A program made the translations under genes and the position numbers. This document shows, piece by piece, positions 26,975 to 34,883 of a DNA stretch of 51,823 nucleotides (position 1 is the stretch's first letter; each line of letters starts with the position of its first letter). The notes under the pieces were generated by a model. That model saw nothing but the letters and a program-made list of their open reading frames with translations, had not been told where the DNA came from and searched no databases. The stretch comes from a virus: positions 1 through 51,823 of IMG/VR virus record IMGVR_UViG_3300043409_001754, one strand, 5' to 3'.

Positions 26975-27201
26975 TGAAAGATATTTTTTACTATTCAATG
27001 ATTACTATAAATGGTATTTATTTTGGTCAATTTATGCAAAAGTTTATTAGAGTAACTAAGCAAATGAAAAACCACGTTTACATTTCCAATGTGTTTAGAG
27101 AAGTGGACAAAAAGACAAAAAAAGATTGTTTTATTTTAGGATTTATATTTTTACTAAATATTATTATTTTAATTATTTTGAAAAATGAAATTAATAATTG
27201 A
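26971..27201 (+). CDS. small membrane protein (76 aa)
   Basis: It starts with ATGATG, overlapping the previous stop by 4 bases. It has a C-terminal membrane segment (about residues 53-71) and a basic middle. No family is recognised. It overlaps the NinB-like gene by 17 bases, so it is part of the replication operon. Confidence 0.5.
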   Translation: MMKDIFYYSMITINGIYFGQFMQKFIRVTKQMKNHVYISNVFREVDKKTKKDCFILGFIFLLNIIILIILKNEINN

Positions 27202-27568
27202 CTTCAATAAAAATTCCGAAAAACAAAGACTTTTCAACCATTTAAAAGAGTTGAAAGGTACTGTTTATGTTACTCTTGAAAGAGAGACGAGAAGCAGTAA
27301 TCTAAATAAATATTATTTTGGTGTAGTTGTTAAATTAATCTCACAACATACAGGAATGACAAGTTCAGAGGTTCATTTAGAACTTAAAAAAAGATTTATA
27401 CCTGTATTTTTTCGTGATAGGTATAAAAGACAAGAGGTTATTTATGGTGGAGGTACTGCTTACCTTACTAATAAACAATTTTGGGAGTATATTGAACATT
27501 GTGTAATATTTGCTCAGGATTTTTTTGATATATATATACCACAACCAAATGAAATAATTGAACCATAA
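27185..27568 (+). CDS. NinB/Orf-like recombination protein (tentative)
   Basis: A 127-aa protein. The pattern R(S/x)..L.KYYFGVVVKLIS...G.TSSEVHLELKKRF (residues about 37-70) resembles the NinB family, in which an RS...Q/N..YYxG segment is followed by an E-x-H-x2-L-K helix. NinB (lambda Orf) helps load recombinases on single-stranded DNA. Position before the initiator and recombination genes agrees. No catalytic motif is expected. Confidence 0.55.
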   Translation: MKLIIDFNKNSEKQRLFNHLKELKGTVYVTLERETRSSNLNKYYFGVVVKLISQHTGMTSSEVHLELKKRFIPVFFRDRYKRQEVIYGGGTAYLTNKQFWEYIEHCVIFAQDFFDIYIPQPNEIIEP

Positions 27569-27579
27569 TTTTTACTAAT

Positions 27580-28176
27580 ATGTACAAAAAATGCACAATT
27601 TGCAAAAAAGAGTTTTTAAAAAACGAAGATAATTTTTTTTATAAAAAAGACAAATATAAACTTATTGATGGAACTTTTAAGAATTTTTTAAAATGTTGTT
27701 CAAGTTGCAAGCGTTGCCATTCAATAAAGAAAACTGAAATAACGAGAAAGAAAAGATGCGAAGAGTTAAATTGTTCCCTTGATGAATATAATAAAAAATG
27801 GAAGTTAGAAATTGGATTGAAAAATAGAAAATTTAAAGAAGCCTTTAATCATCCAAAATATAAAATATTATTGTATAATGTTAACAAAGGATATATTTTT
27901 TCATCTATAAGACAATTTGAAGAAGATTTAAAAAATAATTTATTTATTAGGCGTAGAATTAAGAAAATTACAAAAATTAAAATTGCAGATGATTTACTTC
28001 TTTCGGATTTACCTAAAAAAGAAAGAAGTTCTCTTGAAAAAGAATATAGAAATACAATTCTTACAGATGGACTTGTTGCAAATAGGTTAGGGTTTAAAGT
28101 TTCAGAAATTAGTAAAGACCATATCCAAACAAAAAGATTGATAATTCAAATAAATAAACTTTTAAAAAACCAATAA
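27580..28176 (+). CDS. treble-clef zinc-binding protein (198 aa)
   Basis: The N-terminus has CTICKKEF, then CCSSCKRCHS around residues 45-55, a CxxC...CxxCxxCH arrangement like treble-clef/zinc-ribbon phage proteins. The C-terminal helical part (SDLPKKERSSLEKEYRN...ILTDGLVANRLG) resembles segments found after zinc fingers in phage DNA-associated proteins. No HNH catalytic pair is visible, so an endonuclease role is not supported. It probably binds nucleic acid. Confidence 0.5.
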   Translation: MYKKCTICKKEFLKNEDNFFYKKDKYKLIDGTFKNFLKCCSSCKRCHSIKKTEITRKKRCEELNCSLDEYNKKWKLEIGLKNRKFKEAFNHPKYKILLYNVNKGYIFSSIRQFEEDLKNNLFIRRRIKKITKIKIADDLLLSDLPKKERSSLEKEYRNTILTDGLVANRLGFKVSEISKDHIQTKRLIIQINKLLKNQ

Positions 28177-28177
28177 A

Positions 28178-28396
28178 ATGGAAAATGAAAAATCAATTCA
28201 AATTAAAAATACCGTTGATTTGAATAAAATGCTAACTGGCGTACTTATGCAATTGAAAAGGGGAGAGGTTTCCCACGAATACGCAAAATCTGTTAGTTTA
28301 GTAGCTGACAAAATAAACAAAAACAACTCGAATGCTATACAGTACAAATCTGTTTGTAAGCATAAAGAAGAGGTAGACTTTTTTAAAGATTGTTAA
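28178..28396 (+). CDS. hypothetical protein (72 aa)
   Basis: A small helical, charged protein starting 1 base after the previous stop and placed directly before the initiator leader. Similar-size Lys/Glu-rich proteins are common just upstream of phage replication initiators. No function is assigned. Confidence 0.5.
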   Translation: MENEKSIQIKNTVDLNKMLTGVLMQLKRGEVSHEYAKSVSLVADKINKNNSNAIQYKSVCKHKEEVDFFKDC

Positions 28397-28460
28397 TTAA
28401 AAATTGGCAAAGGAGTATTTTGATTTATAAAAAACAAATGGGCTTTTTTAGTCAGACTTA

Positions 28461-29258
28461 ATGGAAAGAGATATTAGAAAGAACCACATAACAATACAAG
28501 GTTGGATGGTTCAAGATTTAGATTTAAAGGGTAATGATTTATTATGTTACGGGTTAATTTATGGGTTCACTCAGGATGGTCAAACTGAGTTTACAGGTAG
28601 CTTAGATTATATATGTGCTTGGTTAAATACTACTCGCCCAACTGCATCAAAAGCTATAAGTAATTTATGTGATTCAGAGCTTGTGATTAAGAGGGTTGAA
28701 ATGATAAATAACGTTACTTTTAATAGGTATAAAGTAAATTTAGACCCCATAAAGAAACTTTACCGCCCCCATAAAGAAACTTTACCCCCCCCCCATAAAG
28801 AAACTTTACCTAATAATATAATAGATAATATAAATAATAATAATTATTTTATTATTAGGAAAGATTTGAAAATTTTTCAAAAAAATATTGAAAAAAGATA
28901 TGACTACGAAAATTATAATTACATAATTTTTATTGACAATTCAGAAGTTTTTGAGGGTAAAGTTGTCATTCCAGAGCTTTTTTTAATTGATTTTATGCAA
29001 GAAATTCACGCTATAAGATTTGAAGGAATTTTGAGATTATTTGAAGGTTCAAAAGAAGCAAGGCAAAATGATTTCTTATCAGTTTCAAGAACACTGTTTA
29101 AAGAACGTTGTAGTTCAACTTTTCAAGATATTGACCATTTTTTTAATACAGTTAGGAAAATTAAATTAGATATTGAAAAATCAAAATCTCGCAAAAGTTA
29201 CCCAAAAACTGAAAAAATAACTTTTGAAGTTGGACAGGATAATGCAAGCGGTTGGTAG
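28461..29258 (+). CDS. replication initiator (lambda O-like, winged helix) carrying the origin
   Basis: A 265-aa protein. Residues 1-95 form a winged helix-turn-helix (GNDLLCYGLIYGF, DYICAWLNTTRPTASKAISN, a beta wing after it), as in phage initiators and DnaD/RepA-type N-domains. Residues about 96-125 are a low-complexity linker that repeats HKETLP because the DNA there consists of iterons. The C-terminal half is unrecognised and may contact the loader encoded next. The initiator-then-DnaC order matches lambda O-P. It likely binds the internal iterons and opens the adjacent AT-rich tract. Confidence 0.7.
   Translation: MERDIRKNHITIQGWMVQDLDLKGNDLLCYGLIYGFTQDGQTEFTGSLDYICAWLNTTRPTASKAISNLCDSELVIKRVEMINNVTFNRYKVNLDPIKKLYRPHKETLPPPHKETLPNNIIDNINNNNYFIIRKDLKIFQKNIEKRYDYENYNYIIFIDNSEVFEGKVVIPELFLIDFMQEIHAIRFEGILRLFEGSKEARQNDFLSVSRTLFKERCSSTFQDIDHFFNTVRKIKLDIEKSKSRKSYPKTEKITFEVGQDNASGW
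28746..28857 (+). other. putative replication origin: three iterons plus AT-rich tract
   Basis: Three 19-bp units CCCATAAAGAAACTTTACC start at 28746, 28768 and 28792, spaced 22 and 24 bases, about two helical turns. Each has an internal inverted repeat TAAAG-AAA-CTTTA. They are followed at 28811-28857 by an almost pure A/T tract (TAATAATATAATAGATAATA and onward) suited to unwinding. A 10-C run (28785-28794) lies between units 2 and 3. The location inside the initiator gene mirrors ori-lambda in the O gene. Confidence 0.75.
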
Positions 29259-29260
29259 CA

Positions 29261-29953
29261 ATGAACATCAAAGAAATATTCTCAAAGATTCCCAAGGTTG
29301 AACAAGAAGAATCTAAATTATTGACACAAGACCATGATTCTAAAACTGAAAATATAATCATAGCTTTTTATCAAATGTTTAATAAAGTTTATGGCAGAGA
29401 ATTTTTGCTTGACATTGACAATGAAAAACAGTTTACGGCATTGGCTTATTATTTTTCAGACAATCCAAGATTTGAGCAAGTCTTAACAAAAACAGATACT
29501 TCTTTACTTGACTATAAATTGAACAAAGGGTTGTTTTTAACAGGAGATTATGGTTGTGGAAAGTCAAGTATGATTCATGTTTTTGGAGAAGTTTTAAGGT
29601 CAGTCAGATTAGGTTTTTTAACGTACTCATTTTTAGACATAGACGATGAATTTGTTATTAATGGATATAATACATTCATTCAGCACAGAAAGCCTTTTAC
29701 AAAGTATTATGATGATTTTGGACAGGAATCTATGTTGGTTGGTAACTACTCAAATAAAGAATCAGTTGCCGTAAAAATATCTGAATTTCGTTATAGATTA
29801 TGGGTAGAACAAAAAATAAAAACTCATTATTCCAGTAATATGAATGGAGTAAATTTTAAAAATAGATATACAGATTTTATCTATTCCAGAATAAAAGAAA
29901 GTTGCAATATTATTAATTTCACGAGTGGCACAAAAAACAGAAGATTATTATGA
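29261..29953 (+). CDS. DnaC-like AAA+ helicase loader
   Basis: A 230-aa ATPase from ATG 29261 (an upstream in-frame TTG would overlap the initiator stop). Walker A GDYGCGKSS (residues 95-103), Walker B-like YYDDFG (149-154), sensor region HYSSNMNG, and RIKESCNIINFTSGTKNRR at the end. That last segment matches the C-terminal arginine-containing motif of DnaC/DnaI loaders. It should load the host replicative helicase at the origin. No phage helicase is seen in the window, so reliance on host DnaB is implied. Confidence 0.8.
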   Translation: MNIKEIFSKIPKVEQEESKLLTQDHDSKTENIIIAFYQMFNKVYGREFLLDIDNEKQFTALAYYFSDNPRFEQVLTKTDTSLLDYKLNKGLFLTGDYGCGKSSMIHVFGEVLRSVRLGFLTYSFLDIDDEFVINGYNTFIQHRKPFTKYYDDFGQESMLVGNYSNKESVAVKISEFRYRLWVEQKIKTHYSSNMNGVNFKNRYTDFIYSRIKESCNIINFTSGTKNRRLL

Positions 29954-30183
29954 AAAAGAATAAACAGGTTTTTATTTTATACAATACAGACGCTTGGCAT
30001 TCAAAAGAATCAAAACAATTATTAGGAATATTTACCAGTAAAGAAAAAGCTATAATGTTCGCAAACGGATTTTATCATTTAGATGGAGATTTTAATTATG
30101 AACTATTTCACCAAGGGCAGACACAAGGATTGGATGAAAACTTTATTATAGAAAAAGATTTTATCAATAAATGGTACAAATAA
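29950..30183 (+). CDS. hypothetical protein (77 aa)
   Basis: It starts in ATGA overlap with the helicase-loader gene and ends the replication operon. It looks like a small beta-alpha protein (VFILYNTDAWHSKESKQ, TSKEKAIMFANGFY). No function is recognised. Confidence 0.5.
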   Translation: MKKNKQVFILYNTDAWHSKESKQLLGIFTSKEKAIMFANGFYHLDGDFNYELFHQGQTQGLDENFIIEKDFINKWYK

Positions 30184-30204
30184 TAATACAAAGTAATTTA
30201 TTTT

Positions 30205-30259
30205 TTAAATAAAATACTTTAAATTACTTTTTTAATTAAAACTTTTTAATTAAATTTAC
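30205..30259 (+). promoter_or_regulatory. promoter/operator region before the XRE gene
   Basis: The AT-rich leader contains AAAATACTTTAAAT, identical to the string in promoter block A (block B has C for T at one place), and a TAAATTTAC box at 30251 just before the ATG at 30263. The shared string suggests that one regulator, perhaps the XRE protein itself, acts at all three promoters. Confidence 0.5.
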
Positions 30260-30262
30260 GAA

Positions 30263-30613
30263 ATGAAAAAATTATCAAAAAAATATCAAAAAAAACATAT
30301 TCCTTTTGACGAAAAGTTTTCGATGGAACTTTACAAAAAAGGTAAAATTCAGTTGCAGACAGTTGAAAGGTGGAAAGAACAAGGCTTTATGCCAGAACAC
30401 TACAAAGTTCCAAGTAATTGTGTTAAGATAGGAGAAAAAACACTTACCAAATTAAGAGAGGAAAAAGGTTTATCTCAACAAGACTTTACAAAGATTTTCA
30501 ACAATAAATATTCAGTAGAGGTTTCAACAGTTTCAGTATCAAATTGGGAAACAGGCAAGTTTAAGCCCTCTAAAATGTATAAAAAACTATTGGATAGTTT
30601 TTTTGATGTTTAG
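30263..30613 (+). CDS. XRE-family DNA-binding regulator
   Basis: A 116-aa protein with a basic N-terminal arm and a C-terminal helix-turn-helix domain (about residues 56-116: LTKLREEKGLSQQDF, then VSTVSVSNWETGKFKPS), which has the XRE signature (LSQ...VS.WE.G...P). It has its own promoter region sharing operator-like text with blocks A and B. It likely represses or times early transcription. With no integrase in the window, it need not be a lysogeny repressor. Confidence 0.8.
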   Translation: MKKLSKKYQKKHIPFDEKFSMELYKKGKIQLQTVERWKEQGFMPEHYKVPSNCVKIGEKTLTKLREEKGLSQQDFTKIFNNKYSVEVSTVSVSNWETGKFKPSKMYKKLLDSFFDV

Positions 30614-30639
30614 TTATTAAAAATTCAAACGCATTGGCA

Positions 30640-30945
30640 ATGTTACAAATCTCACAAGAACAATCCTTGGTGCTTAATCAAGCACTCAAAGTATTTGGCT
30701 TAAAAAGTCAAATGGTAAAAACAATCGAAGAACTTACAGAATTAAGTTTGAAACTCCAACATGGAAACGAAAGGGGTTTTGACAATTCAGACATTCAAGA
30801 AGAATGTGCTGATGTATTTGTGTGTCTGTGGTACATTATTCAGAATTTTGGAATAGATGAAATTCAGAAAAATGTAGATTTTAAAATTGATAGATTAAGG
30901 CTAAGATTATTAGACAAACTTAATATTTTAGGATTACAAAATTAG
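30640..30945 (+). CDS. MazG-like nucleotide pyrophosphohydrolase
   Basis: A 101-aa all-alpha protein. KTIEELTELSLKL and IQEECADVFVCLW supply the paired E..E and E..D metal-binding motifs of MazG/dUTPase-like NTP pyrophosphohydrolases. ATG 30640 is preferred to the TTG two codons upstream. Such enzymes adjust (d)NTP or (p)ppGpp pools during infection, and in phages with modified bases they can remove unwanted dNTPs. The substrate cannot be read from sequence. Confidence 0.7.
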   Translation: MLQISQEQSLVLNQALKVFGLKSQMVKTIEELTELSLKLQHGNERGFDNSDIQEECADVFVCLWYIIQNFGIDEIQKNVDFKIDRLRLRLLDKLNILGLQN

Positions 30946-30977
30946 AGCAATAAACAATTAAACAAACATAGAATAAA

Positions 30978-31988
30978 ATGAAACTAATAATTAAAAAACC
31001 ATCAGACTTTATACAAGTCAATCATGTCATAGTTTTGGTTTACGGACAACCTGGCACAAGAAAAACCAGCTTTGCCAGCACAGCCCCCAAAGCAATTTTA
31101 TTCGACTTTGATAATGGTGTACGAAGAGTAGATGAACAATACCGTTGCGAATATGTACCAGTAGATTATTTGAAAGATTGGGCAATGGTTGAAGAATCAA
31201 TTTCAGACCCTCTATTTGCAGAATACGAAACCTTTATCTTTGATTCAGTTACTAAGTTATTAGATTACATGACTGACTTTGTTATCAAAAAGGATGCTAA
31301 AAACAAAAAAGCAGGAGGGGGATTAACAATGGGTGGTTATGGAGCATTAGGAAACGTATTTTCTTCATTTTTAAAGAAACTTGAAATGATGGGTAAAAAT
31401 ATAATTTTTGTCGCACATGACAAAGAAGGAAAAGAAGGGGATGCAACAAGACTAAGACCAGACATCGTAGGTGGTTCTCTTGGAATGGTTACACGTAGTG
31501 CTGATTTGATAGGCTACGTTGAAATGATTAACAATGTTTCGGTAGTTCAATTTTCTCCAACTGATAGATTTTATGCAAAAAATTCTTGTGGTTTACAAAG
31601 TCAAATTGACACAAGTGAAATTTCTTTGACCAATATATTGCAAACTTACAAGACAGGAATAAATGAAAAGTCGGCAGAGCTAAAAAAATATAGAAATGCC
31701 ATGAAGGAAGGTTTGGCTTTATTAGAGCCAGTTACTGATTGTGAAACCTTAAATATTGCTTGGTCAGACTTAAAAAAGGTTGAGCAATCAATGACATCAA
31801 AAACAGAGTTATCATCTGCATTTAAAGAAGTTGCTGAGAGGGTAGAATGTTTTTTTAACAAAGAAACTATGAATTTTCAAGAGTTTGAAAAAGCAAAAAT
31901 TGATTTAGAAGAAACAGGCGAAATCACTACTGAACAACCAGAAGAACAAAAACTTAAAACAAAAAAAAATGCAAAAGATAAAGTATAA
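30978..31988 (+). CDS. Sak4-like RecA-fold ATPase (recombination)
   Basis: A 336-aa protein. P-loop YGQPGTRKTS (residues 22-31), acidic strand FIFDS (86-90), then IIFVAHDKEG, and a phage-type core like Sak4 single-strand annealing/RecA-like ATPases. The P-loop has Arg in place of the Gly that usually precedes the Lys. The C-terminal 100 residues are charged and probably flexible. The neighbours are a PD-(D/E)XK nuclease and two exonucleases, forming a recombination module. The next gene starts inside its 3' end (20-base overlap). Confidence 0.75.
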   Translation: MKLIIKKPSDFIQVNHVIVLVYGQPGTRKTSFASTAPKAILFDFDNGVRRVDEQYRCEYVPVDYLKDWAMVEESISDPLFAEYETFIFDSVTKLLDYMTDFVIKKDAKNKKAGGGLTMGGYGALGNVFSSFLKKLEMMGKNIIFVAHDKEGKEGDATRLRPDIVGGSLGMVTRSADLIGYVEMINNVSVVQFSPTDRFYAKNSCGLQSQIDTSEISLTNILQTYKTGINEKSAELKKYRNAMKEGLALLEPVTDCETLNIAWSDLKKVEQSMTSKTELSSAFKEVAERVECFFNKETMNFQEFEKAKIDLEETGEITTEQPEEQKLKTKKNAKDKV

Positions 31989-32625
31989 TTTCTCTCCATC
32001 ATTATTAAATCAATTTTCCCTCTTCTTAACAGAAGAGGGATTTGAAAGAGATGGTGAACAAATACCATTTGTTAGTTTTGAAAAACTCATGGATGCTATT
32101 AACAAAGTTCCATATCAAACAACAGAAGCACAGCAAAAAGGAATTGATTTTGAAAATGATGTTATAGAATATGCACAGGGAAATAAAGGTATTCTAAATG
32201 GAAAAGATATATTTTATTCTAATTGCATTGTGGAGATTACAGACAAGTTGCCTAATTATTTTGTTGCACAAAGGTATGTTTCAAAACAGCATAAAGATAT
32301 ACTTTTTTACGGATTTTGTGATGTTGTTGGGGGTGCAAGAATTATAGATATTAAAACATCCTCACAGGCTTACAGTTTTGGAAAATTTTTAAATAGCCAT
32401 CAAAACTTATATTTATGGGCTTTACAAGAACATGGTTTTAAGTCTATGGAATATTTATTTACAAATTTCAAAACAGTTTATCCAGAGATTTACCATGTTG
32501 AAAATTATAGTTTTGATAATCTTTTAAATCAAATGCAAGATTTTTCAGAATTTGTTGAAGACCATAGAAACTTGATTTATAATCAAAAGATATTTAATTA
32601 CAGGTATGGAGACAAAGCCAGTTAG
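31969..32625 (+). CDS. PD-(D/E)XK nuclease (RecB/Cas4-like phage exonuclease)
   Basis: A 218-aa protein with the ordered motifs of the fold: GIDFE (residues 58-62), GFCDV with D118, IIDIKT with D127 and K129, and HQNLYLW (Q145, Y148). These are the catalytic and QxxxY-type positions of RecB-family nucleases. Beside a Sak4-like ATPase, it likely resects DNA ends for annealing-type recombination. It overlaps the previous gene by 20 bases and the next by 20. Confidence 0.75.
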   Translation: MQKIKYNFSPSLLNQFSLFLTEEGFERDGEQIPFVSFEKLMDAINKVPYQTTEAQQKGIDFENDVIEYAQGNKGILNGKDIFYSNCIVEITDKLPNYFVAQRYVSKQHKDILFYGFCDVVGGARIIDIKTSSQAYSFGKFLNSHQNLYLWALQEHGFKSMEYLFTNFKTVYPEIYHVENYSFDNLLNQMQDFSEFVEDHRNLIYNQKIFNYRYGDKAS

Positions 32626-32863
32626 CGAATTACCATTAATGAAAAAGTCTTGTAAAACCTGTCCTTTTAAAGTTATGCCAGATGGTTCATTATTTGATGC
32701 ACAAACAGCAGACATTGTAATAAAAAAAACACTTTTCAGTTCACAACAAATTTGTCATTCAACAGAAGGGAAAAGACGAAAACCAAAAAACAGGTGTGTT
32801 GGAAGTTGGAACTATAATTATCAAATTTACAAAAGAATGGGTTTTGGTCATTTAATAAAATAG
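32606..32863 (+). CDS. small zinc-binding protein, DUF6283-like (tentative)
   Basis: An 85-aa basic protein with SCKTCPFK near residue 16, ICHSTEG around 50 and RCVGSW around 63, a C-x2-C-P-F...C-H...C-x-G pattern shared by small phage proteins of the DUF6283 kind. The four Cys/His sites suggest one zinc or Fe-S site. It overlaps the nuclease gene by 20 bases, so a linked role is possible. Confidence 0.5.
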   Translation: METKPVSELPLMKKSCKTCPFKVMPDGSLFDAQTADIVIKKTLFSSQQICHSTEGKRRKPKNRCVGSWNYNYQIYKRMGFGHLIK

Positions 32864-32867
32864 AATT

Positions 32868-33094
32868 ATGAAAAGGAAATTTAGAGACATAAGATTATCA
32901 AAACAAAATAAAATACGTCTTCAACAAATAAATGAAATTATTGAAGAATACAATGAGCAAGGATATACTTTGACACTAAGACAATTGTACTACCAGTTAG
33001 TTTCAAGAGATATTATGACACTTTTGAAGACATTAAAAATTCAGAAGAAAAAGATAGGGCTGTATTGAGAAAAATAATAAAAGACAATTTCTAA
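32868..33094 (+). pseudogene. truncated/frameshifted winged-helix phage protein remnant
   Basis: The first frame (ATG 32868) encodes the N-terminus of a known phage pattern, a basic arm and TLTLRQLYYQLVSRD, which normally continues into a much longer protein. Here it stops at TGA 33066-33068 after 66 aa with a low-quality tail. From about 33011 the -1 frame reads naturally (YDTFEDIKNSEEKDRAVL) to TAA 33092. This suggests an internal deletion plus frameshift of a larger gene. A functional 66-aa protein cannot be excluded. Confidence 0.5.
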
Positions 33095-33098
33095 TAAT

Positions 33099-33356
33099 AT
33101 GAAACCAATATCATTTCCAGACCAAAATTTAATTTTTGGAGAAAACCAAGAGGGAGTACAACCATTGCCAGCACACTTCAATAAAGAATTAGGTGTTGTT
33201 ACAACTCTTTGGGAGTTAGATGAGCAAGAGGTAGAATCTATCAAAACCACAAGATGTATAATGTTAGAGTGTTGGACTTTTGGAGGAAAATTACAACCTG
33301 TAAATTTATTAACAATTCACGAAAACGAAAGGAGACAAAAAGATGGAGAATCATAA
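33099..33356 (+). CDS. hypothetical phage protein (85 aa)
   Basis: An 85-aa protein with the recurring phage pattern PLPAHF...GVVTTLWELDEQEVESIKTT...LECWTFGG...PVNL, seen in small proteins of many phages and of unknown role. ATG 33099 lies 4 bases after the remnant's late stop. It overlaps the exonuclease gene by 14 bases. Confidence 0.55.
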   Translation: MKPISFPDQNLIFGENQEGVQPLPAHFNKELGVVTTLWELDEQEVESIKTTRCIMLECWTFGGKLQPVNLLTIHENERRQKDGES

Positions 33357-33927
33357 AAAATACTGTATGTTTTTAGATTTAGAAACAGGTGGTTTTAGTC
33401 CAACTAAAAACGCAATTTGTGAATTAGCTTTTTTGGTCTTTGACACAGAAACCAATGAAATTGTTTCAAGAAGTTGCCTAAAAATAAAACCCTACATTAG
33501 GGATTTTTCAACAAAAGAACTTGCCTCATATAAAGATGATGCTATGGCTATAAATGGTCACAATCTTGATGATTTAAGAAAAAATGGATTAGATGTTAAA
33601 AACGTTTTTGATATTTTTGATAAGGTTATTCAAAAATTTAATATTGTATTTTTTGGTGGGCATAATCTTGAAAGTTTTGACTTGAAATTTATAGATAACA
33701 TTTATAAAATTTATCTAAAAAAAGATTTTAAATTTAGTCAAGCTATATGTACTATGAAAATGGCAAAGAAAAGATTAAAATTGAAATCTTATAGTCTTGA
33801 ATCCTTATGCAAACACTTTAATTACACACCAGAAAGTTATCACAACGCAATGAGTGATACTCAATCAAGCTATGAAATTTTCCAACTTTTAAGAAATATT
33901 CAAATTTTACCAGAGCATACAAAATGA
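33343..33927 (+). CDS. DnaQ-like 3'-5' exonuclease, first copy
   Basis: A 194-aa DEDDh exonuclease. ExoI FLDLETGGF (D and E, residues 10-18), ExoII around GGHNLESFDLKF, and ExoIII YHNAMSDTQSSY with His and Asp. It should trim 3' ends of DNA or RNA. The phage shows no polymerase of its own in this window, so it may act in recombination, host DNA degradation or proofreading in trans. It is followed by a micro-gene in ATGA overlap and then by a second DnaQ-like gene. Confidence 0.8.
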   Translation: MENHKKYCMFLDLETGGFSPTKNAICELAFLVFDTETNEIVSRSCLKIKPYIRDFSTKELASYKDDAMAINGHNLDDLRKNGLDVKNVFDIFDKVIQKFNIVFFGGHNLESFDLKFIDNIYKIYLKKDFKFSQAICTMKMAKKRLKLKSYSLESLCKHFNYTPESYHNAMSDTQSSYEIFQLLRNIQILPEHTK

Positions 33928-34070
33928 ATAACCGAGCAAGAATCTATTTTTATCAATCAAGACAAAGAATGATAATTCAGCGTAATAAAAGAAAAGTCTT
34001 TACGCCAAATATTATTTTGTTTTTATCAGCTATTTTGCTTTTAGCATTATATGTTTACTTATCAATCTAA
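33924..34070 (+). CDS. single-pass membrane micro-protein (48 aa)
   Basis: ATG 33924 overlaps the exonuclease stop (ATGA) and the frame ends at TAA 34068-34070. The N-terminal 27 residues are very basic (Arg/Lys/Gln); one membrane helix follows (NIILFLSAILLLALYVYLSI). It is too short for most gene finders. The topology predicts a cytoplasmic basic head, and the role is unknown. Confidence 0.55.
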   Translation: MNNRARIYFYQSRQRMIIQRNKRKVFTPNIILFLSAILLLALYVYLSI

Positions 34071-34089
34071 AAATTAATTAATTTAAAAC

Positions 34090-34659
34090 ATGGAAAAAAT
34101 ATTTTATTTTGACGTAGAAACTACTTCATTAGACCCCAAAAGCGGAGGTATTCACCAAATTGGAATTATCATTGAAATTGATGGTAAAACAAAAGAACGA
34201 CTTGTTTTTAATTTAGCACCATTCCAAGGCGACATTGTTACAGATGAAGCCCTTGAAGTGGCAGGAGTTACGAGATTGCAAATAATGGCATACAAAAACC
34301 CTCTTGATATTTACGAAGAAATTGTGAGCCTACTAAACAAGTATGTTAATAAATTTGACAAACAAGACAAAATGTTTTTATGTGGTTTTAATAACCAGAA
34401 GTTTGACAATGAGTTTCTTAGAAACTTTTTTAAGAAGTGTGGTGATAATTATTTTGGTTCATACTTTTGGGCAAATAGTCTTGATATTCTTGTTTTAGCT
34501 ACACTTTCACTTATGAAAGTCAGAAAAAGAATGGATGATTTTAAACTCAAAACAGTTTGTAAGCAATTAGGTATTGAAGTAGATGAAGAAAAATTACACG
34601 ATGCTTTGTATGATATTGACTTAACAAGAGCTTGTTTATATAAGATAAGAGGAATATGA
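34090..34659 (+). CDS. DnaQ-like 3'-5' exonuclease, second copy
   Basis: A 189-aa DEDDh exonuclease: YFDVETTSLDP (residues 5-15), NNQKFDNEFL in the middle for ExoII, and KLHDALYDIDLT for ExoIII. It is clearly diverged from the copy at 33343, so it is not a recent duplication. Two adjacent exonucleases of one fold in a phage suggest different substrates. It is coupled to the next gene by ATGA. Confidence 0.8.
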   Translation: MEKIFYFDVETTSLDPKSGGIHQIGIIIEIDGKTKERLVFNLAPFQGDIVTDEALEVAGVTRLQIMAYKNPLDIYEEIVSLLNKYVNKFDKQDKMFLCGFNNQKFDNEFLRNFFKKCGDNYFGSYFWANSLDILVLATLSLMKVRKRMDDFKLKTVCKQLGIEVDEEKLHDALYDIDLTRACLYKIRGI

Positions 34660-34883
34660 TTACCAATGGAAATTCAATGAAATGGTATCTAATCATACGA
34701 GAGCATGATTATAAATTAATGGCAAAAGTAAAAGGCTACGATTTTGCTTTTCACTTATTAGATTATTACATAAAAGTTTTTCCCAGAAATAAATTTATTA
34801 TTCAAGATAAAAACCAAAACAATGCAAAAATTAGAAAAAGAAGCAAGAAGCAAAATCTTGGACACAATAAAAAAGAGTTTTAA
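34656..34883 (+). CDS. hypothetical protein (75 aa), partly overlapping
   Basis: It starts in ATGA overlap with the second exonuclease. The first 45 residues look like a compact domain (WYLIIREHDYKLMAKVKGY); the Lys-rich tail overlaps the next gene by 62 bases in another frame and may be of little importance. No family is recognised. Confidence 0.45.
   Translation: MITNGNSMKWYLIIREHDYKLMAKVKGYDFAFHLLDYYIKVFPRNKFIIQDKNQNNAKIRKRSKKQNLGHNKKEF

Noticed and set aside
27580-28176. HNH endonuclease
   Set aside because: Zinc knuckles are present but no H-N-H catalytic order could be found; only a zinc-binding call is supported.
28746-28810. Possible CRISPR-like repeat array
   Set aside because: Units are 19 bp with 3-5 bp gaps, too short for spacers; the spacing and AT-rich neighbour fit origin iterons.
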